From Novosphingobium sp. NDB2Meth1 (GTDB taxonomy: Bacteria > Pseudomonadota > Alphaproteobacteria > Sphingomonadales > Sphingomonadaceae), in the NCBI RefSeq assembly GCF_900117425.1, contig NZ_FPEH01000032.1, forward strand, positions 310,001-374,000: a stretch of DNA of 64,000 nt, written 5' to 3'. The translations under genes were made by a program, and so were the position numbers. The notes under the pieces were generated by a model. The model made no database searches, was not told the DNA's origin, and saw nothing but the letters and a program-made list of their open reading frames with translations. Positions 10,823-19,404 of the stretch are shown piece after piece. Within the stretch, counting starts at the first letter, position 1. Each line of letters starts with the position of its first letter.

Positions 10823-11136
10823 AAGGCGGCCGATTGATACTTTGTCACACCGCAGCAAGACCGGTCTTGCGAATGACTTGCAGTAATCAGCCAAGTCCCT
10901 GTTTAAAATGCGATTAGCTGCCTCGCCTTCGCGACAAAATGCTTGTTGGCAAACGCAAGGCTTTGCGTCTATCAGGCGCGCCCAAGGGGACCGGACTCTC
11001 GCGCAGGCGGGGGATTGGTGCGGCATGGCTGGACGAGCGTCCCTTTGGGCACTTTCCCGCCGGATCGGTGTGGGACATTTTAGGACACGCTATCGCGCCC
11101 GATCCGTGGCGGCGGCAGCGCAGGCAGGGAATGGCA
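10823..11136. other. Intergenic region upstream of the bc1 operon
   Basis: About 314 bp without a convincing gene; the Rieske frame stays open back to 10939, but that extension has no family similarity. It must contain the bc1 promoter. It is AT-richer around 10845-10920 and holds a Fur-like dyad at 10868. I see no riboswitch or RNA gene. Confidence 0.6.
10868..10882. promoter_or_regulatory. Possible Fur-like box upstream of petA
   Basis: TGCGAATGACTTGCA has TGCGAAT/ACTTGCA arms that agree with a perfect dyad at five of seven positions. The same TGCGAAT half-site occurs in the two boxes at 1225-1283. It lies about 255 bp before the Rieske start. Iron control of the heme- and Fe-S-rich bc1 complex is plausible, but the match is imperfect. 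Confidence 0.3.
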
Positions 11137-11700
11137 ATGGCTGAACAAGCAAGCATCGCTGAGGCTACCATGGCTGGTGACGGCGTACGGCGCCGTGACT
11201 TCATCAATATTGCTGCGGTGAGCTTCGCAGGCGTCGGCGGTCTCGCCGCGCTCTATCCGTTGATTTCGCAAATGGCACCTTCAGCCGACGTGCTGGCGGA
11301 AAGCTCGACCGAAATCGACATCTCGGCGATCGCGCCGGGTCAGGCGATCAAGGCCGTGTGGCGCAAGCAGCCGGTCTTCATCCGCAATCTGACGCCCGAG
11401 GAAATCAAGTCGGCCGACGCGGTCGATGTGGCGAGCCTGCGTGACCCGCAGACGCTCGAGCAGCGCACCACCGCGGGCAAGACCAACTGGCTGATCACGA
11501 TGGGCGTCTGCACCCACCTCGGCTGCGTGCCGCTCGGCGCCGGCGAGGGCGAAGTGAAGGGCGAGTTCGGCGGCTATTTCTGCCCCTGCCACGGCTCGGT
11601 CTACGATACCGCGGCCCGCATTCGCAAAGGCCCCGCGCCCAAGAACCTTGAGGTGCCCCCCCATGAATTCTCTTCCGACACTGTCGTGAAGATCGGCTGA
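11137..11700 (+). CDS. petA: Ubiquinol-cytochrome c reductase, Rieske iron-sulfur subunit
   Basis: Rieske subunit of the cytochrome bc1 complex; it takes an electron from ubiquinol and passes it to cytochrome c1. With the ATG at 11137 the protein is 187 aa. It has a Tat-type [13 protein letters not shown] region at 18-30 running into the membrane anchor. The two cluster-binding boxes are CTHLGC (125-130) and CPCHGS (149-154). AGGGA lies six bases before this ATG; an ATG at 11131 and a longer upstream frame are less likely. It is first in petABC, 11 bp before cytochrome b. Confidence 0.95.
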   Translation: MAEQASIAEATMAGDGVRRRDFINIAAVSFAGVGGLAALYPLISQMAPSADVLAESSTEIDISAIAPGQAIKAVWRKQPVFIRNLTPEEIKSADAVDVASLRDPQTLEQRTTAGKTNWLITMGVCTHLGCVPLGAGEGEVKGEFGGYFCPCHGSVYDTAARIRKGPAPKNLEVPPHEFSSDTVVKIG

Positions 11701-11711
11701 GGACTGACACG

Positions 11712-13016
11712 ATGAGCTTTCCCTGGGCGAACGAATACAAGCCGTCGCATCCGCTGATGCAGTGGATCGATGAGAAGCTTCCCCTCCCCCGCTTTGTCTA
11801 CAACGCGGTCGGCGCCGGTTATCCGGTTCCGCGCAACCTGAACTACATGTGGAACTTCGGCGTGCTCGCCGGTTTCGCGCTGGTTCTGCAGATCGTGACG
11901 GGCGTTGTCCTCGCCATGCACTACGCGGCGAATGCCGGCGTGGCGTTTGACAGCGTCGAGCACATCATGCGCGACGTGAACTGGGGCTGGATGCTCCGTT
12001 ATGCCCACGCCAACGGCGCGAGCATGTTCTTCATCGTGGTCTACACCCACATCTTCCGCGGCTTCTTCTACTCCTCGTACAAGGCCCCGCGCGAAATGAT
12101 CTGGCTGCTGGGCGTCGTGATCTTCCTGCTCATGATGGCGACCGCCTTCATGGGCTACGTGCTTCCCTGGGGCCAGATGAGCTTCTGGGGCGCCAAGGTC
12201 ATCACCGGCCTGTTCTCGGCGATCCCGCTGGTCGGCCCGCCGCTGCAGGAATGGCTGCTCGGTGGCTTTGCGCCGGACAACGCCGCGCTCAACCGCTTCT
12301 TCTCGCTGCACTTCCTGCTGCCCTTCGTGATCCTGGGTGTGATCATCCTCCACGTCTGGGCGCTGCACATCCCCGGCTCGTCCAACCCGACCGGCGTTGA
12401 GGTGAAGCAGGAATCGGACACCGTGCCGTTCCACCCCTACTACACCGCCAAGGACGGCTTCGGCCTCGGCATCTTCCTGATGGTCTACTGCGCGCTGGTG
12501 TTCTTCGCACCGAACCTGCTGGGCCACCCGGACAACTATATCCCGGCGAACCCGCTTTCGACCCCCGCGCACATCGTTCCCGAATGGTACTTCTGGCCGT
12601 TCTACGCGATCCTGCGCGCCTTCACCTCGGACTTCCTGATCATCCCGGCGAAGCTGATGGGCGTGCTCGCGATGTTCAGCGCGATCCTCGTGTGGTTCTT
12701 CCTGCCCTGGCTCGACACGAGCCCGGTCCGTTCGGGCCACTACCGTCCGCTGTTCCGCAAGTTCTTCTACGCGCTCGTCATCGACGTGCTCGTGCTGGGC
12801 TACTGCGGCGGCGCCCCGGCGGAAGAGCCCTACGTGATGATCTCGCAGATCGCGTCGATGTACTACTTCCTGCACTTCCTCGTGATCCTGCCGATCGTCT
12901 CGTCGATCGAGACGCCGCAGCCGCTGCCGTTCTCGATCACCGAGGCCGTGCTGGGCAAGGACGAGCACGCCACCCTCGCTCCAGCGACCCCGCCGTCGGC
13001 CCCAGCTGTCGCCTGA
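11712..13016 (+). CDS. petB: Cytochrome b of the bc1 complex
   Basis: Membrane core of the bc1 complex, holding hemes bL and bH and both quinone sites. At 434 aa with eight or more membrane helices it is full length. Heme ligands are expected at His99 and His113 in helix B/C (RYAHANG, YTHIFRG) and His200 and His214 in helix D ([15 protein letters not shown]). The quinol-oxidation motif PEWY is present as [13 protein letters not shown]. It is the middle gene of petABC, with cytochrome c1 following after 34 bp. The 483-residue antisense frame across it is an artefact of GC-rich codon use. Confidence 0.97.
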   Translation: MSFPWANEYKPSHPLMQWIDEKLPLPRFVYNAVGAGYPVPRNLNYMWNFGVLAGFALVLQIVTGVVLAMHYAANAGVAFDSVEHIMRDVNWGWMLRYAHANGASMFFIVVYTHIFRGFFYSSYKAPREMIWLLGVVIFLLMMATAFMGYVLPWGQMSFWGAKVITGLFSAIPLVGPPLQEWLLGGFAPDNAALNRFFSLHFLLPFVILGVIILHVWALHIPGSSNPTGVEVKQESDTVPFHPYYTAKDGFGLGIFLMVYCALVFFAPNLLGHPDNYIPANPLSTPAHIVPEWYFWPFYAILRAFTSDFLIIPAKLMGVLAMFSAILVWFFLPWLDTSPVRSGHYRPLFRKFFYALVIDVLVLGYCGGAPAEEPYVMISQIASMYYFLHFLVILPIVSSIETPQPLPFSITEAVLGKDEHATLAPATPPSAPAVA

Positions 13017-13050
13017 GCCTGCCAACCCGGCACATCCAAAGGGAAACCTC

Positions 13051-13887
13051 ATGGTCCGTCTATTTGGCCCGCTCGTTGGCCTCTTCTTCGTAGCCGCGCT
13101 GCTCCTGTCCTTCGGGGTCGGTGCTTACAACGCGGCTACACAGCCCACCCCGCCGAGCGCGGAGAAGCTGTTCCACATGCACCCGAAGGACGTGAAGTTC
13201 TCGTTCGACGGGCCCTTCGGCACCTTCGACAAGGCGCAGCTGCAGCGCGGCTTCAAGGTCTATCAGGAAGTCTGCTCCAACTGCCACAGCCTGAAGCAGG
13301 TGGCGTTCCGCGACCTCGGCGCGCTGGGCTACAACGAAGCCCAAGTGAAGGCGATCGCGAAGAACTGGGGCACCAAGGCCCAGACCTTCGATCCCAAGAC
13401 CGGTGACCGCGGCGAACGTCCGAACTTGCCTTCGGACCACTTCCCGCCGGTGTACTACGCAGGGCAAGGCAATCCGCCGGACCTCTCGTTGATCGCCAAG
13501 TCGCGTCATGGCGGCGCGCAGTACATCCACTCGCTGCTGACCGGCTATGTCGATCAGGCCGGCTACAAGAACGAAGCGGGCGAGGAACTGCTCAAGAAGT
13601 TCCCCGACGCGAAGACGCCGGATGGCCTGTACTTCAACCCGTACTTCGCCAACCTGAACCTCGCCATGCCGCAGCCGCTGACCAGCGAAGGTCAGGTGAC
13701 CTACAGCGACGGCACCAAGGCGACGGTCGACCAGATGGCGATGGACGTTTCGGCGTTCCTGACCTGGACGGCTGAGCCGAAGCTCGACAAGCGCAAGCAG
13801 ACGGGCTGGCCGGTGTTGGGCTTCCTGCTGGCAGCCACGGTTCTTGCCTACCTCGCCAAGCGGAATGTCTGGGCTGACAAGCACTAA
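13051..13887 (+). CDS. petC: Cytochrome c1 of the bc1 complex
   Basis: Periplasmic c-type cytochrome that accepts electrons from the Rieske protein and hands them to soluble cytochrome c or the oxidase. The 278-aa protein has an N-terminal hydrophobic export segment (about 5-26) and the heme motif CSNCH at residues 75-79. A Met-containing region NLAMPQPL supplies the sixth ligand in this family. The C-terminal membrane anchor ends in AKRNVWADKH. It is the last gene of petABC and is followed by a strong terminator at 13911. A GGGAAA ribosome-binding site precedes the ATG. Confidence 0.96.
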   Translation: MVRLFGPLVGLFFVAALLLSFGVGAYNAATQPTPPSAEKLFHMHPKDVKFSFDGPFGTFDKAQLQRGFKVYQEVCSNCHSLKQVAFRDLGALGYNEAQVKAIAKNWGTKAQTFDPKTGDRGERPNLPSDHFPPVYYAGQGNPPDLSLIAKSRHGGAQYIHSLLTGYVDQAGYKNEAGEELLKKFPDAKTPDGLYFNPYFANLNLAMPQPLTSEGQVTYSDGTKATVDQMAMDVSAFLTWTAEPKLDKRKQTGWPVLGFLLAATVLAYLAKRNVWADKH

Positions 13888-13910
13888 GACTATCGCCTCA
13901 GGCAACAAAC

Positions 13911-13939
13911 AAAGGCCACCGGCAACGGTGGCCTTTTTT
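13911..13939 (+). terminator. Rho-independent terminator after petABC
   Basis: AAAGGCCACC and GGTGGCCTTT form a perfect 10-bp stem with a GGCAAC loop, followed by a run of six T. It lies 23 bp after the cytochrome c1 stop and before apt. Confidence 0.9.
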
Positions 13940-13964
13940 GTGGGCGCGATTATGGAAGGCCGCA

Positions 13965-14501
13965 ATGACCAAGGATGAGATCAAGGCGCTGGTGCGCACC
14001 GTGCCCGACTTCCCCGCCAAGGGAATCCTGTTCCGCGACGTGACGACGCTGATCCGGCATGGTGAGGGCTTTGCAGCATGCATCGCGCATCTGGCACGGA
14101 TGGCAGAAGCGGCAGGTGCCGACCTGATCGCCGGCATGGAAGCGCGCGGGTTCATCTTCGGCGCGGCGGTGGCGGCATATATGCGCAAGGGGTTCGTACC
14201 GGTACGCAAGCCGGGCAAGCTGCCGGTGCGCACGGTGGGCATCGACTATGCGCTGGAATACGGGCGTGACCGGCTGGAGATCGATCCCGGCGCGATCGGC
14301 AAGGGCGACCGCGTGGTGATCGTGGACGACCTCATCGCCACGGGCGGGACGGCGCTGGCGGCGACCGAATTGCTACGCGGCGCGGGGGCCAAGGTGGATC
14401 ACGCGCTGTTCGTGATCGATCTGCCAGACCTGCATGGTGCTGAACGGCTGCGCGGAGCTGGAGTTACCGTGGAAGCGCTGATGGACTTTCCCGGGCACTG
14501 A
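13965..14501 (+). CDS. apt: Adenine phosphoribosyltransferase
   Basis: Purine salvage enzyme making AMP from adenine and PRPP. The true start is the ATG at 13965 (MTKDEIKALVRTVPDFP), with GGAAGG just upstream; the longer frame begins inside the terminator. At 178 aa it has the usual length. The family N-terminal motif FPAKGILFRDVTTL and the PRPP loop VVIVDDLIATGGT are present. It stands alone between the petABC terminator and a convergent membrane-protein gene. Confidence 0.95.
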   Translation: MTKDEIKALVRTVPDFPAKGILFRDVTTLIRHGEGFAACIAHLARMAEAAGADLIAGMEARGFIFGAAVAAYMRKGFVPVRKPGKLPVRTVGIDYALEYGRDRLEIDPGAIGKGDRVVIVDDLIATGGTALAATELLRGAGAKVDHALFVIDLPDLHGAERLRGAGVTVEALMDFPGH

Positions 14502-14555
14502 CGCCGGGTGTAGTGCCCCCTTACCCCACTCGCCTGAAGGCGTGAGGGCAATGGA

Positions 14556-15200
14556 TCAGAGCGTTGCGAGGGTCGCCTTGGCGCACTTCGCGGAAACTTC
14601 GGCGCTGCCGCTGCTGGCACCGCTGACGACTCCGGCGAGATAGAAACCTGCGACGATGAAGACGACGAAGCCAATGGTGACGAGGCCGAGGTACTTGTCG
14701 ATCACGCGCTTGATCGGCGCCCCGAACAGGCGAAACAGGCCGCCCACGATCATGAAGCTGATCGAACGGCTCACGATGCTGGCGAGCAGGAACGGGATGA
14801 TCGGCATTGCGATGAAGCCGGCGGTGATCGTCAGCAGCTTGAACGGGATCGGCGTCGCGCCTTTGATAACAATGATTTCGACCCCGTATTCGCGCAAATA
14901 GCAGGCCGCGCGGGGGAAGCTTTCGGCGAGGTGGAGCAACTCGAGCAGCTGCTTGCCGACGCTGGCGAAGAGAAAATAGCCGATCGCATAGCCGAGGAGG
15001 CCGCCGAGCACCGACCCTGCGGTTGCAATCGCGGAGTAGCGGACTGCTTTCTTCGGTTCGGCGAGGCACATCAGCCCGAGCAACGGGTGCGGCGGAACCG
15101 GGAAGAAGCTGGCTTCCATCGCCGAGAACAGGGCCAGCCAGACTTCGGCGAGCGGGTGCGTGGCCTTGGCCAAGGTCCAATTGTAGAGGCTGCGAAGCAT
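14556..15200 (-). CDS. VTT/DedA-like (YqaA-type) inner-membrane protein
   Basis: A 214-aa integral membrane protein with about five hydrophobic segments. It has re-entrant-loop features of the DedA/VTT superfamily, such as the FSAMEASFFPVPPHPLLG region near the N-terminus and IIVIKGATPIPFKLLTI in the middle, where conserved Gly, Pro and Lys occur. Some members of this superfamily move phospholipids or undecaprenyl phosphate across the membrane; the role of this one is unknown. It is a single gene, convergent with apt and divergent from the GTA cluster. Confidence 0.82.
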   Translation of the reverse strand: MLRSLYNWTLAKATHPLAEVWLALFSAMEASFFPVPPHPLLGLMCLAEPKKAVRYSAIATAGSVLGGLLGYAIGYFLFASVGKQLLELLHLAESFPRAACYLREYGVEIIVIKGATPIPFKLLTITAGFIAMPIIPFLLASIVSRSISFMIVGGLFRLFGAPIKRVIDKYLGLVTIGFVVFIVAGFYLAGVVSGASSGSAEVSAKCAKATLATL

Positions 15201-15344
15201 TGGGCTGAGTACTCGGCTGATCGACTGGGCACCGGCGGGCAGAATCGGGACGGGTCCCGCAAGCAGCCCTTAGCAGCGCATTCCAAACATTCCCTAAGCG
15301 AGCCGTCGCCTGAGCGCTAGGGGGCGAAGTTCTTAACCATATGG

Positions 15345-15392
15345 GTACATTTTTCTTGACATCGTCACGCTGATTGAGTACATAACGGGAAC
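15345..15392 (+). promoter_or_regulatory. Predicted sigma70-type promoter of the GTA cluster
   Basis: TTGACA (15356-15361), a 17-bp spacer and TACATA (15379-15384) make a near-consensus housekeeping promoter, about 70 bp before the terS ATG. GTACAT occurs twice as a direct repeat 33 bp apart (15345 and 15378), about three helical turns, bracketing the -35 and overlapping the -10. GTAC-N7-GAAC (15378-15392) overlaps the -10 and differs at one base from the GAAC-N7-GAAC form of the alphaproteobacterial LexA box. The promoter is read from sequence; the regulator is inferred. Confidence 0.6.
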
Positions 15393-15462
15393 ATCGCGAT
15401 AGACCGAGTCGCTTCCCCGGCAGCGAATTTCCGGTGTCCCTTCTCCCAGCGACGGAACTCTC

Positions 15463-15993
15463 ATGGCCCAGCGATCCAACGCGCGCAAACCGCGCACCGC
15501 CGCCCCTTTGCGTCGCACCAAGTCGGACGCTCGACCCGGGTGGGTCGACGCCTTCCTTGCCGCGCTTGCGGATACCTCGAATGTCGCGGCGGCGGCCCGC
15601 GCGGCATCAGTCGATGTTTCGACCGCCTATTCCCGGCGGCGACTCAATCACGAGTTCAACCGCGAGTGGCAGGTGGCGCTTTGCGAAGGCTACGACAATC
15701 TCGAGATGGAGCTGCTCTGCCGGCTCCGCACCGGCGAGGTGAAGCCCGCCACCGGCGCCAAGAAAGGCGTCAGGACCTTCGACAACGCCACCGCGCTGCG
15801 CCTGCTGGCAGCACACCGGGAAATGGCGACACGTGAACGCGCCCAGCGGAGCCATACCGGCGCCGAGGAAATCCGGGCCGCGATCGATCGCAAGGTCGAC
15901 GAACTGCGGCGCCGGGTCATGGAGGCGAAAGCGCAGCGCGACGCCGCCACTATGGCCGTGGCGATCCTGCCCAAGCCCCAGGATCCAGCGTGA
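15463..15993 (+). CDS. GTA gene 1, probable terminase small subunit
   Basis: A 176-aa protein in the position of RcGTA gp1. The N-terminus is basic (about 1-28). A helix-turn-helix-like segment follows: FLAALADTSNVAAAARAASV then DVSTAYSRRRL, as in terminase small subunits that bind DNA. The C-terminal part is helical and charged and may form a coiled coil (about 120-160). It starts the cluster and its TGA overlaps the GTG of the large terminase by four bases (GTGA, 15990-15993). In GTAs the small terminase has lost cos/pac specificity, so packaging is close to random. The role rests on position and fold, not on a strong motif. Confidence 0.65.
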   Translation: MAQRSNARKPRTAAPLRRTKSDARPGWVDAFLAALADTSNVAAAARAASVDVSTAYSRRRLNHEFNREWQVALCEGYDNLEMELLCRLRTGEVKPATGAKKGVRTFDNATALRLLAAHREMATRERAQRSHTGAEEIRAAIDRKVDELRRRVMEAKAQRDAATMAVAILPKPQDPA

Positions 15994-17321
15994 GGCGGGA
16001 CCGGCTCGACTTTCTACGCCACGATGTGGACGGGCTTGCCCGGAAGCTTCCCGACAAGCTCGATCAGGGTGAGCGCGCCGTTGTCCTCACGAACTGGCCG
16101 ATGTGGGCGCGGGCCTCGCAGCTGCCGCCGGAAGGCGACTGGCGAGTTTGGCTGATCATGGCGGGGCGCGGCTTCGGCAAGACGCGAGCCGGTGCGGAGT
16201 GGGTGCGGATGGTGGCCGAAAGCAACCATGAGGCCCGGATCGCGCTCGTCGCCTCGTCATTGCATGAGGCACGCAGCGTGATGGTGGAAGGCGAGAGCGG
16301 GCTGATGGCAATAAGCTCGCCGTACATGAGACCCCGCTACGAACCCTCGCTGCGGCGGATCGTGTGGCCGACCGGAGCACAGGCGCTGCTCTATTCGGCG
16401 GCGGACGCCGAGGCCCTGCGCGGGCCGCAGCACAGCCATGCCTGGTGCGACGAGATCGCCAAGTGGGACGACAATCAAGGGCAGGCCCGGCGGTGCTGGG
16501 ACAACCTGATGCTTGGCCTGCGGCTGGGCGAGGCGCCGCAGATCGTGGCGACGACGACGCCGCGCGCGGTGCCTTTGGTCCGGCGGCTGATGGCGCAAGT
16601 CGGCCAGGCTGACGATGTCGTTCTGACGCGGGGATCGACGCTGGAGAATGCGGAAAACCTGCCCGGGCGGTTCATCACCGATGTAACTCGGGAGTTCGGC
16701 GGCACCTTGCTGGGCCGTCAGGAACTGGATGGCGAGTTGATCGATGATCTGCCGGGCGCGCTGTGGACGCGCGGATTGCTCGAGGCCTGCCGCGAGAACG
16801 GTGCGGCGCCGGGGATGACCCGCGTGGTTGTCGGTGTCGATCCGCCGGCCAGCGCTGACGGCGATGCCTGCGGGATCGTGGTCTGTGGGCTGAGCGAAGA
16901 TGGCGTGGCGCGGGTGCTGGCGGACGCTTCGGTGGAGAAGCCCAGCCCGGAGCGCTGGGCGCGCGCGGTGGCCGACGCGGCCCGTGCATGGTCGGCGGAC
17001 CGGGTAGTGGCCGAGGCCAACCAGGGCGGCGCGATGGTGGAGTCCGTGCTGCGGGCGGCCAATGCGGCGTTGCCACTCAGGCTCGCCTATGCACGGCGCG
17101 GCAAAGCGGCACGGGCCGAACCCGTCGCAGCGCTCTACGAGGCAGGGCGGGTGCGCCATGCCGGGTTCTTTGCGCGGCTGGAAGACGAGCTGTGCGGCTT
17201 GCTGCCCGGCGGAACCTATCAGGGCCCCGGACGGTCGCCGGACCGGGCCGATGCCTGTGTCTGGGCGCTGAGCGAGCTGATGCTGGGACGCACGGGAGAG
17301 CCGCGCATCTGGTTTGATTGA
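15990..17321 (+). CDS. GTA gene 2, terminase large subunit (DNA packaging ATPase-nuclease)
   Basis: Motor that pumps host DNA into the GTA head and cuts it. The protein is 443 aa and starts at a GTG overlapping the previous stop. Walker A is MAGRGFGKTRAGAEW (about residues 55-69) and Walker B is HSHAWCDEIAKW. The C-terminal RNase H-like nuclease shows VVVGVDPPAS with its first acidic residue and a late RADACVWAL. Length matches RcGTA gp2. A 118-bp spacer with palindromes follows before the portal gene. Confidence 0.93.
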   Translation: MRRDRLDFLRHDVDGLARKLPDKLDQGERAVVLTNWPMWARASQLPPEGDWRVWLIMAGRGFGKTRAGAEWVRMVAESNHEARIALVASSLHEARSVMVEGESGLMAISSPYMRPRYEPSLRRIVWPTGAQALLYSAADAEALRGPQHSHAWCDEIAKWDDNQGQARRCWDNLMLGLRLGEAPQIVATTTPRAVPLVRRLMAQVGQADDVVLTRGSTLENAENLPGRFITDVTREFGGTLLGRQELDGELIDDLPGALWTRGLLEACRENGAAPGMTRVVVGVDPPASADGDACGIVVCGLSEDGVARVLADASVEKPSPERWARAVADAARAWSADRVVAEANQGGAMVESVLRAANAALPLRLAYARRGKAARAEPVAALYEAGRVRHAGFFARLEDELCGLLPGGTYQGPGRSPDRADACVWALSELMLGRTGEPRIWFD

Positions 17322-17347
17322 GGGGCCAAGGTTCGCGCTTGGCCGAA

Positions 17348-17418
17348 CACGCCCTCCCCCGGCCCCTCCCGCAAACGGGGGGGCGTGACGGTGTTGCCCC
17401 TCCCGCGAGCAGGAGGGG
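17348..17418. repeat. REP-like palindromic spacer between terminase and portal genes
   Basis: Two inverted repeats in tandem: CACGCCC (17348-17354) with GGGCGTG (17381-17387), and CCCCTCC (17397-17403) with GGAGGGG (17412-17418) around the loop CGCGAGCA. No U-run follows, so this is not a normal terminator. The GC-rich CCCCTCCCGC core looks like an extragenic palindrome; it ends 21 bp before the portal ATG. Confidence 0.6.
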
Positions 17419-17439
17419 AGACAATTTGAAAGGCTGGAC

Positions 17440-18603
17440 ATGTCGATTTTGCAAAGCCTCGCGGCGGCCTTCAAGGGCGCCGCGGTTTCCGAACGTGCGC
17501 CTTTGGCGCGCGGGTTCATTTCGCCCTGGGCCGAGGCATTCCAGTGGCGCGGCGGTGAAGCGCGCGGGCCGCTGAACTATCCGGCGGCGATCCGCGAGGC
17601 CTATCTCAAGAACCCGGTGGCGCAGCGTGCGGTACGGCTGGTGGCGGAGGGCGTGGGAAGCGCGCCGCTGAGCGCTTCGGAACCGGAACTGATCCGGCTG
17701 GTGAGCGCAACGAGCGCAGGGCAGGCGCTGCTGGAGACGCTGGCGAGCCAGTTGCTGCTGCACGGCAACGGCTATGTGCAAGTGCTGCGCGATGCCGACG
17801 GGCAACCGGCCGAGCTGTTCGCGCTGCGGCCCGAGCGGGTGCGGGTACTGCCTGACAGCAAGGGCTGGCCGGCGGCGTTCAGCTATACACTGGGCGAGAC
17901 GACGCTGCAGATCGATGCGGTGGACGAGTTTGGTCGGCCCAATCTCATCCACATCCGGGCCTTCCACCCAGCGGATGACCACTATGGCGCAGGCTGCCTC
18001 GAAGCGGCTGACGAGGCCGTGGCGATCCACAATGCCGCCGCGCGATGGAACCGGGCGCTGCTGGAGAATGCAGCGCGGCCATCGGGCGCGCTGGTCTATG
18101 ATCCGGGTGAGCCTGGTGCGGCGCTGAGCGCGGATCAGTTCGAGCGGATCAAGACCGAGCTGGCGGCAGCGTTTTCCGGCGAGACCAATGCCGGGCGGCC
18201 GATGCTGCTGGAAGGCGGGCTCAAGTGGCAGACCTTGGCGCTGAGCCCGGCGGACATGGACTTCGCCACGCTGAAGGCGGCGGCAGCACGGGACATCGCG
18301 CTGGCATTCGGCGTGCCGCCGATGCTGCTCGGGCTGCCGGGCGACAACACCTATTCGAACTACCGCGAGGCCAACCGGGCGCTCTGGCGGCTGACGCTGC
18401 TGCCGCTGGCGGGGAAGATCCTCGATGCGCTGGCGGAGGGGCTGGCACCTTGGTTTGCCGAGGCGTCGCTGGCCGTCGAGCTCGACCGGGTACCGGCGCT
18501 GGCCGAGGACCGGCAGGCGCTGTGGTCGCAGGTGACCGCGGCCGATTTCCTTACCCCCGCCGAGAAGCGGCAGATGCTCGGCCTTGCGGAGAACCTGACA
18601 TGA
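17440..18603 (+). CDS. GTA gene 3, portal protein (HK97 type)
   Basis: Twelve-subunit ring at one vertex of the head through which DNA enters. The 387-aa protein matches HK97/RcGTA gp3 portal length. It shows the typical LNYPAAIREAYLKNPVAQRAV near the start and HGNGYVQVLRDADGQPAELF. In the middle is GAGCLEAADEAVAIHNAA, and near the end are FGVPPMLLGLPGDNTYSN and REANRALWRLTLLPL. It overlaps the next gene by four bases (ATGA at 18600). Confidence 0.92.
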   Translation: MSILQSLAAAFKGAAVSERAPLARGFISPWAEAFQWRGGEARGPLNYPAAIREAYLKNPVAQRAVRLVAEGVGSAPLSASEPELIRLVSATSAGQALLETLASQLLLHGNGYVQVLRDADGQPAELFALRPERVRVLPDSKGWPAAFSYTLGETTLQIDAVDEFGRPNLIHIRAFHPADDHYGAGCLEAADEAVAIHNAAARWNRALLENAARPSGALVYDPGEPGAALSADQFERIKTELAAAFSGETNAGRPMLLEGGLKWQTLALSPADMDFATLKAAAARDIALAFGVPPMLLGLPGDNTYSNYREANRALWRLTLLPLAGKILDALAEGLAPWFAEASLAVELDRVPALAEDRQALWSQVTAADFLTPAEKRQMLGLAENLT

Positions 18604-18908
18604 AGCGCGAGGACATGCTGGCCGGCCTATTGGCGCAGGCCGGGAGCGAAGGCTCTGACCTGATTACCCTGAGGGCCGTCGTCGAAGAGGCGAGCGAGCT
18701 GGGCGCGGCGCGGGCGCTGGAGCAGATGGGCCTCGCCGACGAGACCGCGCACGAGGACCTTGCCGAGCTGCGTGAGCTGCTGCGGGCCTGGCGCGATGCC
18801 AAGGCGAGCGCGTGGAAGGCGGTGGTGGGCTGGGTGGTGCGCGGCGTGCTGGCGCTGCTGCTGCTGGGCATCGCGGTCCGTTTCGGATCGCAGGACGTGC
18901 TGAAGTGA
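18600..18908 (+). CDS. GTA small protein between portal and protease (DUF6127-like)
   Basis: A 102-aa protein starting at the ATG that overlaps the portal stop (18600-18603). It is mainly helical, with acidic and basic stretches (TAHEDLAELRELLRAWRD), and ends in a single hydrophobic membrane-like segment near residues 72-93 (VVGWVVRGVLALLLLGIAV). Position matches the small gene between portal and protease found in many alphaproteobacterial GTA clusters. I think it belongs to DUF6127 but could not check. Function is unknown; a membrane anchor during head assembly is possible. It overlaps the protease gene by four bases (GTGA). Confidence 0.7.
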   Translation: MKREDMLAGLLAQAGSEGSDLITLRAVVEEASELGAARALEQMGLADETAHEDLAELRELLRAWRDAKASAWKAVVGWVVRGVLALLLLGIAVRFGSQDVLK

Positions 18909-19381
18909 GCGCGGCGGCGACTTCGGCGCCGGCGGAGCTGCGCTTTGCGGGCTATGCCGCCGTGTTCGGCAAGCGCGACAGCGGCGGCGACGTGATCGTG
19001 CCGGGGGCGTTTGCCGAGACGTTGGCGGCGCGCAAGGAGGCGGGCGTGCGGCTGCCGCTGCTGTGGCAGCACCGGACTGGGCAGCGCATCGGCTGGGTCG
19101 AACTGGCCGAGGAAGACCGGCACGGCCTGCGCGTGATCGCCTCGCTTTCGCCCGGTGCAGGACCCGCTGCCAAGGCGCTGGCCGAAGGCGCGGTGAACGG
19201 CCTCTCGTTCGGATATCGGGTGCGCGATGCCGCACCGCAGGGCGGCGGGCGTGAGCTCCGCAGCGTCGACCTGATCGAAGTCAGCCTGGTGACCCGGCCC
19301 ATGCAGCAGCTGGCCCGGGTCCACTACGTCGACAGCAATGGCGGCCGGTTGGCGCCAGCTAACTCCCAACCCGTTTCGTGA
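18905..19381 (+). CDS. GTA gene 4, HK97-family prohead protease
   Basis: Serine protease that trims the capsid protein during head maturation. With the GTG start at 18905 it is 158 aa. It shows the family N-terminus RFAGYAAVFGKRDSGGDVI, the His region PLLWQHRTGQRIGW, the Ser region VNGLSFGYRV and the late EVSLVTRPMQQ. Both ends overlap neighbours by four bases (GTGA at 18905 and 19378), so portal, small protein, protease and capsid are tightly coupled. Confidence 0.92.
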   Translation: MSAAATSAPAELRFAGYAAVFGKRDSGGDVIVPGAFAETLAARKEAGVRLPLLWQHRTGQRIGWVELAEEDRHGLRVIASLSPGAGPAAKALAEGAVNGLSFGYRVRDAAPQGGGRELRSVDLIEVSLVTRPMQQLARVHYVDSNGGRLAPANSQPVS

Positions 19382-19404
19382 CCCAAGAAAGGACGTTCGG
19401 TTCC

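Noticed and set aside
10939-11130. N-terminal extension of the Rieske protein
   Set aside because: The extra 66 residues are Arg-rich without family similarity; the Tat signal and ribosome-binding site support 11137.
11601-13052. 483-aa frame on the - strand across cytochrome b
   Set aside because: Antisense shadow with His/Arg/Asp-rich nonsense composition; cytochrome b on the other strand is certain.
17397-17418. Hairpin before the portal gene taken as a terminator
   Set aside because: No U-run follows and it would cut off all structural genes; listed as a palindromic repeat.
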